Below, piece by piece: positions 38,803-45,411 of a stretch of DNA of 64,000 nucleotides. Numbering within the stretch: the stretch's first letter is position 1; each line of letters opens with the position of its first letter. Source of the stretch: Methylomonas methanica (GTDB taxonomy: Bacteria; Pseudomonadota; Gammaproteobacteria; Methylococcales; Methylomonadaceae); assembly GCA_001644045.1 (NCBI GenBank), contig LUUF01000083.1:1-64000 (forward strand), in the 5' to 3' direction. The position numbers were made by a program, and so were the translations under genes. Under the pieces are notes generated by a model. It saw only the letters and a list, made by a program, of their open reading frames with translations, ran no database searches and was not told where the DNA came from.

Positions 38803-38843
38803 TTATTAACCCGGCGCTTAATTCCCTGGATTCGGGTTAATAA
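38803..38843. repeat. Internally deleted inverted-repeat element
   Basis: A 41-bp derivative: TTATTAACCCGG, then CGCTTAATTCCCTGGATT, then CGGGTTAATAA. Both ends of the element are present but the two central palindromes are gone. Confidence 0.75.
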
Positions 38844-38866
38844 TAGATTTTCAAGGAATGCGCACT

Positions 38867-39082
38867 ATGAACCGCGCAAATCTAATGCTATCCGTCTGGC
38901 TATCGTGCTTACCTATGGGGGCAGCGCCGCGTGGCAACCCCGTTAAGTCCCAAACCTTTCGAAGTCGTGGTCAACCCATCGCGGTATGTCGATATTTCCT
39001 GCATGGCTTCCGTGTTGTATTACTAAAACACAGCACAAAAAAATCGCCATGTCCTAAATGGAAATGGCGATTCTTGAGATGA
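38867..39082 (+). pseudogene. Leader remnant, probably of another exported protein
   Basis: AAGGA at 38853-38857 precedes ATG 38867, and the first residues (MNRANLMLSVWLSCLPMGAA) look like a signal peptide. After that the frame reads as non-protein, and its end overlaps the terminator of pgi on the other strand. The layout (repeat element, AAGGAAT, ATG, leader) copies that of the PEP-CTERM gene upstream, so this is probably the 5' end of a lost paralogue. Confidence 0.45.
39036..39072 (-). terminator. Rho-independent terminator of pgi
   Basis: On the minus strand AATCGCCAT (39072-39064) pairs with ATGGCGATT (39050-39042) over a 13-base loop and is followed by a run of T. It lies 57 bases after the pgi stop codon. 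Confidence 0.8.
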
Positions 39083-39128
39083 TTTACCCGGCTGGATTCA
39101 TCAGCCGGCTTATTCCGACATCACAGGT

Positions 39129-40766
39129 TTATTTCCGCAACCGCTTATAAGCGTTAATCAAGCCATTGGTGGAACTATCGTGGTCGGTGACCACATCTTC
39201 GTTTTTGAGTTGCGGCAGGATGGCCCGCGCTAACACTTTTCCCAATTCCACGCCCATTTGGTCGAAGGAATTGATATTCCAGATCACACCTTGCACGAAG
39301 ATTTTGTGTTCGTAAAACGCAATCAAGGTACCCAAGGTTCTGGGAGTGAGTTTTTTGAATAAAAACGAGTTGGACGGTTTGTTGCCTTCGAAAATTTTCG
39401 AGGCAATCAAGGCATCATCCAGATTAGGCTCATGACTCAAATCTTTCCTGACTTCGTCTTCCGTTTTGCCGCGCATCAACGCTTCGGCTTGCGCCAGAAA
39501 GTTGGAGATCAGGATGTCGTGATGATCCGGTAAGTTGTATTGGCTTTGCGCGGCCGCCAGGAAATCGCCGGGAATCAGCTTGGTGCCCTGATGAATTAAC
39601 TGGAAAAAAGCGTGCTGGCCGTTGGTGCCGGGCTGGCCCCAGATAATCGGGCCGGTGTTGTAATCGACCTTGTCGCCGCTGATCGTGGCGCTTTTGCCGT
39701 TACTTTCCATATCGCCCTGCTGGAAATAATCGGCAAAATATTTCAAGGACTGGGCATACGGCAAAATCGCGTAGGTTTCCGCTTCGAAGAAGTTGTTGTA
39801 CCAGATGCCCAGCAAGCCCATGATCACCGGGATATTTTTCTCGAACGGCGCGCTGCGGAAATGTTCGTCGGCAATATGCGCGCCCATCAGCAACTCTTCG
39901 AAATTGTCCATACCTATGTATAGCGCAATGGACATGCCGATCACGGACCACAGGGAATAACGGCCACCGACCCAGTCCCAGAACTCGAACATGTTGTCAG
40001 GATCGATGCCAAACTCCTTAACCTTGGTGACGTTGGTCGATATGGCCACGAAGTGTTTGGAGATATGCGCGGGATCGACAGCCGCCTGCAAGAACCAGTT
40101 GCGCGCCGAGCGGGCGTTGGTCATGGTTTCTTGGGTGGTAAAGGTTTTTGAGGAAATCAAAAACAGCGTGGTTTCCGGGTTAAGCGGTTTCAGCGTCTCG
40201 ACGATGTCGGTTTGGTCGACATTGGAAACGAAGTGGGCTTTCAAGCCGTCCTTGCCGTAAGGCGCCAGCGCGGTATCGACCATTTTCGGTCCCAAATCGG
40301 AACCGCCGATGCCGATGTTGACGATGTCGGTAATAGTTTTGCCGGTATAGCCGGTCCAGGCGCCGGAACGGACTTGTTCCGTAAATACCCGCATTTTTGC
40401 CAACACTTTATTAATTTCCGGCATCACGTCCTTACCGCGAAACAATACCGGCTTGTTGCTGCGATTGCGTAGGGCAGTATGCAAGACAGCGCGTTTTTCC
40501 GTGGTATTAATGATGGAACCTGAAAACATTGCTTCGGTCTTGGCGGAGAGCTCCGCGCGGTTAGCCAACTCGATTAGCAACGGTAGGGTTTTTTCGGTAA
40601 TCAGATTTTTGGAGAAATCGAACAGCAAATCGTCAAATGTCACGGAAAACTTGTCGAAGCGTTGCGGATCTTTATCGAACGCATCCTTCATGCAAAATTT
40701 GCCGGCAATCTCGTGGTGATGTTGCTTAACGGCATTCCATTCGGCAGAGTTTATTAATTTGGACAT
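39129..40766 (-). CDS. pgi: Glucose-6-phosphate isomerase
   Basis: Interconverts glucose-6-phosphate and fructose-6-phosphate. The 545-residue length is typical of bacterial PGI. Signatures present: [13 protein letters not shown], the [13 protein letters not shown] loop that binds the sugar phosphate, [37 protein letters not shown] with catalytic Glu/His region, and the C-terminal Lys region ([14 protein letters not shown]). In methylotrophs using the ribulose monophosphate cycle this enzyme links fructose-6-phosphate to glucose-6-phosphate oxidation (context knowledge). It stands alone, with its own terminator. Confidence 0.97.
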   Translation of the reverse strand: MSKLINSAEWNAVKQHHHEIAGKFCMKDAFDKDPQRFDKFSVTFDDLLFDFSKNLITEKTLPLLIELANRAELSAKTEAMFSGSIINTTEKRAVLHTALRNRSNKPVLFRGKDVMPEINKVLAKMRVFTEQVRSGAWTGYTGKTITDIVNIGIGGSDLGPKMVDTALAPYGKDGLKAHFVSNVDQTDIVETLKPLNPETTLFLISSKTFTTQETMTNARSARNWFLQAAVDPAHISKHFVAISTNVTKVKEFGIDPDNMFEFWDWVGGRYSLWSVIGMSIALYIGMDNFEELLMGAHIADEHFRSAPFEKNIPVIMGLLGIWYNNFFEAETYAILPYAQSLKYFADYFQQGDMESNGKSATISGDKVDYNTGPIIWGQPGTNGQHAFFQLIHQGTKLIPGDFLAAAQSQYNLPDHHDILISNFLAQAEALMRGKTEDEVRKDLSHEPNLDDALIASKIFEGNKPSNSFLFKKLTPRTLGTLIAFYEHKIFVQGVIWNINSFDQMGVELGKVLARAILPQLKNEDVVTDHDSSTNGLINAYKRLRK

Positions 40767-41077
40767 ATTGTTGTTATTTAATTAACCGGATAGGGGATTT
40801 TTCAGTGGACCTGAGCAGGCAGAGACAATTTAAAGGAATGATTCATAACCCCATTATAAGGATTGTCTTTGATTGCTGACAAAAAAAATTGCAGCTTGAA
40901 TCGATCATCTCAACTACGGAACGATAGCCTTTCTTTGGCTATGGCGATGTGCTAGAGTTAGTCGCTGTTTTGATCGAAATCAGGCAGTTACGCTAGCCGA
41001 TGGTTTAAACAAGTTCATGCATAAGCACATGAAAAATAATAAAAACTACAGTATTTATTAACACGGGAAGGGGATTT
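40767..41077. other. Divergent intergenic region between pgi and the cupredoxin cluster
   Basis: The 311 bases carry promoters for both sides. TTGATCGAAATCAG at 40970-40983 matches nine of ten defined bases of an FNR/Anr box (TTGAT-N4-ATCAA). No gene is seen. Confidence 0.6.
40970..40983 (+). promoter_or_regulatory. FNR/Anr-like box upstream of the cupredoxin cluster
   Basis: TTGATCGAAATCAG, one mismatch to TTGAT-N4-ATCAA, centred 101 bases before the ATG at 41078. A TTTAAA at 41004-41009 is roughly where the -10 of an FNR class II promoter would fall. Suggestive only. Confidence 0.45.
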
Positions 41078-41671
41078 ATGAGAAGCTCTCGCATATTAAG
41101 AAACGGTTTACTGGGCTTGTTGGGCCTGATTTTTTCATCGGCGCTGTGGGCTCACGGCGGCGCGGCGGGTACCGACACTGACCAATGTAAGTTCGAACTG
41201 GAAAAAGATCACTGGATTCATTACACCGCCTACCAGCCTAATGCCTACCCGGCGGAAGAGTTCTGCGGCAATATTCCCGATGTCAATACGTTGACTCAGT
41301 TGGTATTCGACTATCAAGATCAGCGCTACCGCGGCATGGCTATCGAATTCGAAGTTACCAAAGAACCGGAAGGCAAACGTGTATTCTTCCAAGCGGCCGA
41401 AAAACACAAATCCGGCACCGTGATTCTTAACCTGCCACAAGGCGTGCAAGAAGCTGGCAAACATTTGATCCACATCACGCTGCTGCAAGATAACGGCGAA
41501 AGATTGGATGCCCACATGAGCTTTAAAGCCGGCGCCGGCCAACCAACCAGCAAAGGCAGCTATGGTTTGTATGCCTTGGTGCTGTTCGCGGGCTTGTACA
41601 TCTTCTATCTGTCTAACGCCGGCTTCAAACGCAAAGTCGACGAAATGATCGGCAAAGCGAAAGAAATCTAA
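41078..41671 (+). CDS. Periplasmic membrane-anchored protein of a cupredoxin pair, unknown family
   Basis: A 197-residue protein. A signal peptide (LLGLLGLIFSSALWA) ends before HGGAAGTDTDQC. The periplasmic domain has DHWIHYTAYQPNAYPAEEFC, NIPDVNTLTQLVFDYQDQRY and IEFEVTKEPEG, with two Cys and several His, and a C-terminal part with strand pattern (GTVILNLPQGV, HLIHITLLQDNGERLDAHMS). A single C-terminal helix (about 165-183) and a basic tail anchor it in the inner membrane, facing the periplasm. I recall similar Tyr-Gln-Pro/Glu-Phe-Cys proteins beside copper proteins in methane and ammonia oxidisers, but they have no established name. The next gene is a cupredoxin of the same topology. Confidence 0.7.
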   Translation: MRSSRILRNGLLGLLGLIFSSALWAHGGAAGTDTDQCKFELEKDHWIHYTAYQPNAYPAEEFCGNIPDVNTLTQLVFDYQDQRYRGMAIEFEVTKEPEGKRVFFQAAEKHKSGTVILNLPQGVQEAGKHLIHITLLQDNGERLDAHMSFKAGAGQPTSKGSYGLYALVLFAGLYIFYLSNAGFKRKVDEMIGKAKEI

Positions 41672-41690
41672 GAAACACGCCGTAAGAACC

Positions 41691-41722
41691 GTTATTCCGC
41701 CTATGCTGCGCGGCGGAATAAC
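41691..41722 (+). other. Perfect hairpin between the two cluster genes
   Basis: GTTATTCCGCC pairs exactly with GGCGGAATAAC over a 10-base loop. No T run follows, so it is more likely an mRNA stability or processing element, or a weak attenuator, than a terminator. Confidence 0.6.
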
Positions 41723-41804
41723 GTACTTTCCGGCAGCCTTGTCAATCAGAACTATCGCGGCATAATCGACGCTATACATAACGCCCCTTCGAGGTAATGC
41801 AATA

Positions 41805-42701
41805 ATGGTCAAATTCGTATCACTTGCCACACTGGTCTGTGCCTTATCTGTTACTACTGTGTCCGCGAAAGAAATGCAGGATCACAACCAGATGATGAAC
41901 CATGGCGACGGTCATTTGATGGATATGGATGGCGGCATGGTCATGGGCCAAAACACCGACACCCTGCCCGGCGGCTGCGATAAAATCGCCGCGACCAAGG
42001 AAATTACCGTACACGCCGGACACAAGTATTCGGAGAAATTTCCAGGCACCATGTTTGCGTTCGATCAGCAAGAATTTCAATTTGAACCTTGCACCAAACT
42101 GACTGTACATTTCATCAACGAAGATGAAATCCGCCATCAATGGATGATGCACGGCTTACCCAAATATTTGTACCCAAAAGGCATGTTCCATTTGGAAGTC
42201 AGCGGTCCCGGCAAAGTATCGGGCACACTGATTTTGCCGCCCGGCGACAAAACTTACTTAGTGCATTGCGACATCGCTCAGCACATGGAAAAAGGCATGA
42301 AAGCCCAATTGAAAGTGGGCAAAGGCAGCGAAGACTTACCCAGCATCCCAGGCGTAACCGCAGCGATTTTTCCGGACGATTACAGCGGCAGACCTTACGA
42401 TCCTAAACTCGATGCTCCGGCACCCAGTACAACTGTGGCAGCGCCCGTAGTGGCAGCGGCACCAACTCCGGCTCCAGTTGTCGACGATTCGATTGTATCC
42501 GGCACTACCGTGATCGGTTTGGCTATAGGCTTTATCGCCGCGCCTTGGCTGGCAAAACGCTTTAAAGGCATGAGCGCCGGCGAAATTATCGCTACCGTGC
42601 TGGAGCAAGTTGCGCACGGCGTTGGTTATGTCATACAACTGATCGGCAAACTGATCAAAATGGTGTCCGGCAAAAACGTCATTGCCTTACCGGACAAATA
42701 A
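41805..42701 (+). CDS. Membrane-anchored cupredoxin with His/Met-rich leader segment
   Basis: A 298-residue protein: signal peptide (1-21), a His/Met/Asp-rich segment (about 24-48, e.g. MMNHGDGHLMDMDGGMVMG) able to bind copper, a cupredoxin domain (about 60-172), an Ala/Pro linker (about 195-225), a membrane helix (about 230-247) and an amphipathic C-terminal tail. The type 1 copper ligands are readable: His in IRHQWMMHG (111 or 116), Cys 155, His 160 and Met 165 in HCDIAQHMEKGM. It should bind copper in the periplasm and may transfer electrons or deliver copper. It follows 41078-41671 by 133 bases and is closed by a strong terminator. Confidence 0.82.
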   Translation: MVKFVSLATLVCALSVTTVSAKEMQDHNQMMNHGDGHLMDMDGGMVMGQNTDTLPGGCDKIAATKEITVHAGHKYSEKFPGTMFAFDQQEFQFEPCTKLTVHFINEDEIRHQWMMHGLPKYLYPKGMFHLEVSGPGKVSGTLILPPGDKTYLVHCDIAQHMEKGMKAQLKVGKGSEDLPSIPGVTAAIFPDDYSGRPYDPKLDAPAPSTTVAAPVVAAAPTPAPVVDDSIVSGTTVIGLAIGFIAAPWLAKRFKGMSAGEIIATVLEQVAHGVGYVIQLIGKLIKMVSGKNVIALPDK

Positions 42702-42710
42702 AGACTAAGT

Positions 42711-42747
42711 AAAAAGCCCCTGAAACAACTGTTTCAGGGGCTTTTTT
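42711..42747 (+). terminator. Rho-independent terminator after the cupredoxin gene
   Basis: GCCCCTGAAAC (42716-42726) pairs with GTTTCAGGGGC (42731-42741) around AACT, with A residues before and TTTTTT after. It is the strongest terminator in the window and ends the cupredoxin transcript 14 bases before the next start codon. Confidence 0.92.
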
Positions 42748-42760
42748 ATGGGCTAAACAA

Positions 42761-43183
42761 ATGCAGTTAGAATCGCTCGGCCCTTTGGGATTATTTATCA
42801 GCGCTTTCATCTCCTCCACCGTCGCCCCCGGCGGCTCGGAAGCGATACTGGCTTATCTGGTTAACAGCCAACAACATTCGGTCAGCCAATTGGTGGCTAT
42901 CGCTAGTATTGGTAACACCTTGGGCGCATTAACGACTTGGTGGTTGGGCCTTTGGGCCGCGAAAAAATACCCCGCCGAGGCTTTAGCCAAACAACATCAA
43001 AAGTCGTTAAACACCGTGCGCCGCTGGGGTAGTTGGGCTTTGCTGTTTTCCTGGCTACCATTGGTTGGCGACGGCCTATGTTTTGCGGGCGGCTGGCTAC
43101 GCCTTTCTTTGCTGTCCTCGCTGTTAGCGATTTTTTTAGGTAAAGTGTTGCGCTATATCGCCGTTGCCTACGCCTTTGTATAA
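42761..43183 (+). CDS. YqaA-type small membrane protein (DedA/SNARE-associated superfamily)
   Basis: A 140-residue membrane protein matching the YqaA branch of the DedA superfamily: FISAFISSTVAPGGSEAILA at the N-terminus, GNTLGALTTWWLGLW, RRWGSWALLFSWLPLVGDGL and a final membrane segment. DedA proteins are linked to lipid carrier flipping and membrane homeostasis; for YqaA the substrate is not known. The terminator directly upstream suggests it is transcribed by read-through or from a promoter inside the cupredoxin gene. It is followed four bases later by another membrane protein gene. Confidence 0.82.
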   Translation: MQLESLGPLGLFISAFISSTVAPGGSEAILAYLVNSQQHSVSQLVAIASIGNTLGALTTWWLGLWAAKKYPAEALAKQHQKSLNTVRRWGSWALLFSWLPLVGDGLCFAGGWLRLSLLSSLLAIFLGKVLRYIAVAYAFV

Positions 43184-43186
43184 GTC

Positions 43187-43948
43187 ATGAGTTTCTTTTC
43201 CTTACCGCATTTCCCCGCCGCCAATGCCGTCGCCGAACATCGTAAGCGCGATTATCAGATTGCCGCGTTTACCTTTATCACCACCACTATCTGTTTGACG
43301 ATGGACGGGTACGCGCCGCAATTCATGCAATACGTGCTGGCGTTTTTCGGTTGGCTGTTTTTGATCGCCTGGCTACGCGGCGAATGTAAATATGTGCGCA
43401 CCCAAGTGGCGGTGGCGGTCACATTTGCGGTGATCGGCGAGTATTTCGCGTCCGTGTATATGAAAGGCTATATCTACCGCTTCGGCAACGTACCCGCCTA
43501 TGTGCCCGCCGGCCATGGACTAGTGTATCTGACCGCCGTGGCATTGGGCCGCTCCGGCTTGTTTCAGCAACACGCCCGCCGCATTGCGGTTTTCGTTGTT
43601 GCAGCCTGCGGCACCTGGGTGGCTTGGGGGCTCAGCGGTTATAGCCGTTTGGACATCATCGGCGCGGTGCTGTTTGTGGTGTTTTTGGGCTACTTGTTCA
43701 AGGGCCGCTCGCCCATGGTTTACTTGGGCGCGTTCTTCATCACCTCCTGGCTGGAAATCGTCGGCACCAGCGCCGGCACCTGGGCCTGGGCAGCCATCGA
43801 TCCGGCCTCGCACCTGCCGCAAGGCAACCCGCCCAGCGGCGTTGCGGCTTGGTATTGCTTGGTCGACGCAGTCGCTATTGCCGGGGCTGGCCCGGTATTA
43901 CAGGCCTTCACCAAAACCGCACTGGTATTGCAGCGGCAGCGGGCCTGA
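43187..43948 (+). CDS. Unknown multi-pass membrane protein
   Basis: A 253-residue protein with seven or eight probable membrane helices (about 27-45, 48-65, 75-92, 103-118, 131-150, 155-170, 180-195, 228-245). Conserved-looking polar residues sit within them: a Glu in AVIGEYFASV, YVPAGHGLVYLTA, and SWLEIVGTSAGTWAWAAID with a following NPPSGVAAWYCLVD. The pattern of Glu, His, Asp and Trp inside helices suggests a substrate or metal path. I do not recognise the family. It lies four bases after the YqaA-type gene and is surely cotranscribed with it. Confidence 0.7.
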   Translation: MSFFSLPHFPAANAVAEHRKRDYQIAAFTFITTTICLTMDGYAPQFMQYVLAFFGWLFLIAWLRGECKYVRTQVAVAVTFAVIGEYFASVYMKGYIYRFGNVPAYVPAGHGLVYLTAVALGRSGLFQQHARRIAVFVVAACGTWVAWGLSGYSRLDIIGAVLFVVFLGYLFKGRSPMVYLGAFFITSWLEIVGTSAGTWAWAAIDPASHLPQGNPPSGVAAWYCLVDAVAIAGAGPVLQAFTKTALVLQRQRA

Positions 43949-43974
43949 CCGTCGTAAACTGGGTTACACGCTGT

Positions 43975-44520
43975 TCAACCCAGCCTACGACCCTCCACAT
44001 GTTGAATCGCATTCAAGCGCACCCGATCACCGACACGAATCAAGCCACCAGACAAAATCCGCGCCGTCATCCCGCAGTGACCGCGTAGCGCGTTATAACT
44101 TCCCACGCCAAGTTCGGCGGCCATTTTCGAGCACGGATCACAAGGCCCGGTGACTTGAATAATCACCTCCTCACCCACGGCCCATTCCAACATCACATCC
44201 GGAAACGGCGAGCGCATACCGATAAGATTAAGCCCCGAAACCACGAGATTGCGCCGTAGCCGACTCGGCTCCAATTCCGCAAGTCCGCACCAGTCGGCGA
44301 CAATGGGCAAATGCTCGGCCTGGAACAAGGTCAGTTCGCGTTTTGACGATTGCCTGCCGGAACGCACAACGTTTGCCCGCCGATCGCCCAGCAATCCCCG
44401 CCCCTGCTCGGCGCGGGCTTCATCGACAATAACCGCAGGCTCGCCGTGCGCCGGACGCAGGATGATGGCTTCGATTCGGCCTTCCGAAGCGAATTGTTGA
44501 CTGAGATCGCGAAGAGTCAT
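43975..44520 (-). CDS. MOSC-domain protein
   Basis: A 181-residue protein with a MOSC beta-barrel: IILRPAHGEPAVIVDEARAE, LLGDRRAN, RELTLFQAEHLP, RRNLVVSGLNLIGM and TGPCDPCSKMAAELG, the last holding the conserved Cys of MOSC domains. MOSC proteins handle sulfur or molybdenum-cofactor-related substrates (for example the sulfurase C-terminal domain, YiiM). The substrate here cannot be told. It is convergent with the membrane protein gene and 27 bases from it. Confidence 0.88.
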   Translation of the reverse strand: MTLRDLSQQFASEGRIEAIILRPAHGEPAVIVDEARAEQGRGLLGDRRANVVRSGRQSSKRELTLFQAEHLPIVADWCGLAELEPSRLRRNLVVSGLNLIGMRSPFPDVMLEWAVGEEVIIQVTGPCDPCSKMAAELGVGSYNALRGHCGMTARILSGGLIRVGDRVRLNAIQHVEGRRLG

Positions 44521-44633
44521 GATTGGGTGGAGGCGCGGCGGTAAATGTGACTAGCGTAGCGCAATCGCACGAATTTGACCTCAGAATACGCTTCGCTATT
44601 CGCCGCTACGAGTTCTTATGAACCGGTTAATCG

Positions 44634-44647
44634 TTGATATAAATCAA
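44634..44647 (+). promoter_or_regulatory. Perfect FNR/Anr-type box
   Basis: TTGATATAAATCAA fits TTGAT-N4-ATCAA exactly. It is centred about 62 bases before the predicted start point of the promoter at 44668-44696, the class I position for FNR. It points to activation under low oxygen of the gene at 44770. Confidence 0.75.
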
Positions 44648-44664
44648 TTGCGCCGGCAATTGAT
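44643..44664. promoter_or_regulatory. Inverted repeat overlapping the FNR-type box
   Basis: ATCAATTGC and GCAATTGAT form nine-base arms around GCCG. It shares its left arm with the FNR-type box, so a second regulator could compete for the site, or the hairpin may be incidental. Confidence 0.45.
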
Positions 44665-44667
44665 GTT

Positions 44668-44696
44668 TAGACAAGCCTGTTGCCAAGGCATACAAT
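44668..44696 (+). promoter_or_regulatory. Sigma-70-type promoter
   Basis: TAGACA (44668-44673) and TACAAT (44691-44696) are each one base from consensus, with 17 bases between. The start point would be near 44703, leaving a leader of about 67 bases before the ATG at 44770. Confidence 0.65.
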
Positions 44697-44769
44697 CTTC
44701 GGCGGATCAGATCTGAAGCCAACCGGCTTATCTTTCCTAACTACATAATAATTCATCAAGGAGGTTGTT

Positions 44770-45198
44770 ATGTCAGTCACCCGAATAATTGTTGCAGACA
44801 GCAGCAGAGCACGTTTTTTCACCCTGACCAGCCGAATCGAGCCGATGCTTGAACTGGACGGCTTAACCCACGCCGAAGGCCGGATGCGCGGCCAAGACGA
44901 AGTCACCGACCGCCAGGGCGGTATCGCCGGAGGACATGGCGAAGGCGATCATACTTTCGAAGCGCCTACCGACATCAAACACCACGAAGCGGAAGTTTTC
45001 GCCCGGCAGATTGCCGACAAACTTGAGCAGGGGCGGGTCAACCACGATTACGACAAACTGATTTTGGTCGCGCCCCCGGCGTTTTTAGGCGCTCTACGGC
45101 AGGCTCTCAACGACCATATCCAAAATCTGGTGACTCATTCGCTGGATAAAAATCTGGTCACAGCTGATGAATCGGCAATACGCGAGCATATTTTGTAA
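44770..45198 (+). CDS. Host-attachment-family protein (baeRF-like)
   Basis: A 142-residue soluble protein starting ITRIIVADSSRARFFTL and containing a His/Gly-rich middle (GGIAGGHGEGDH), then HHEAEVFARQIADKLEQ, YDKLILVAPPAFLGALRQAL and LVTHSLDKNLV. This is the family annotated as 'protein required for attachment to host cells', related to the archaeal-release-factor fold; in free-living bacteria the role is unknown, probably stress or ribosome related. The ribosome-binding site AAGGAGG at 44758 region is near-perfect. An FNR-type box and a good promoter upstream suggest oxygen-responsive expression. Confidence 0.85.
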   Translation: MSVTRIIVADSSRARFFTLTSRIEPMLELDGLTHAEGRMRGQDEVTDRQGGIAGGHGEGDHTFEAPTDIKHHEAEVFARQIADKLEQGRVNHDYDKLILVAPPAFLGALRQALNDHIQNLVTHSLDKNLVTADESAIREHIL

Positions 45199-45220
45199 GC
45201 ATCTGCCGTCCACACCCAAT

Positions 45221-45251
45221 GACACGGCTATCATCTCTACGAGGCCGTGTC
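45221..45251 (+). terminator. Possible terminator after the host-attachment gene
   Basis: GACACGGC (45221-45228) pairs with GCCGTGTC (45244-45251) over a 15-base loop, followed by TTCCTAAT. The tail is poor in T, so termination may be partial. Confidence 0.5.
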
Positions 45252-45411
45252 TTCCTAATGTCCGCAGCCTGTCAACATCCCCGTAACTCGATTGCCGGTC
45301 AATAATGGCGACTTACAGCGCCCAAACCCAATAATTACGAAAACCTAGCCCGGCAACGTTTTACGGTTAAAATATCGCTTTATATAAACGCAAGCTCAAC
45401 CAACACGAAAC

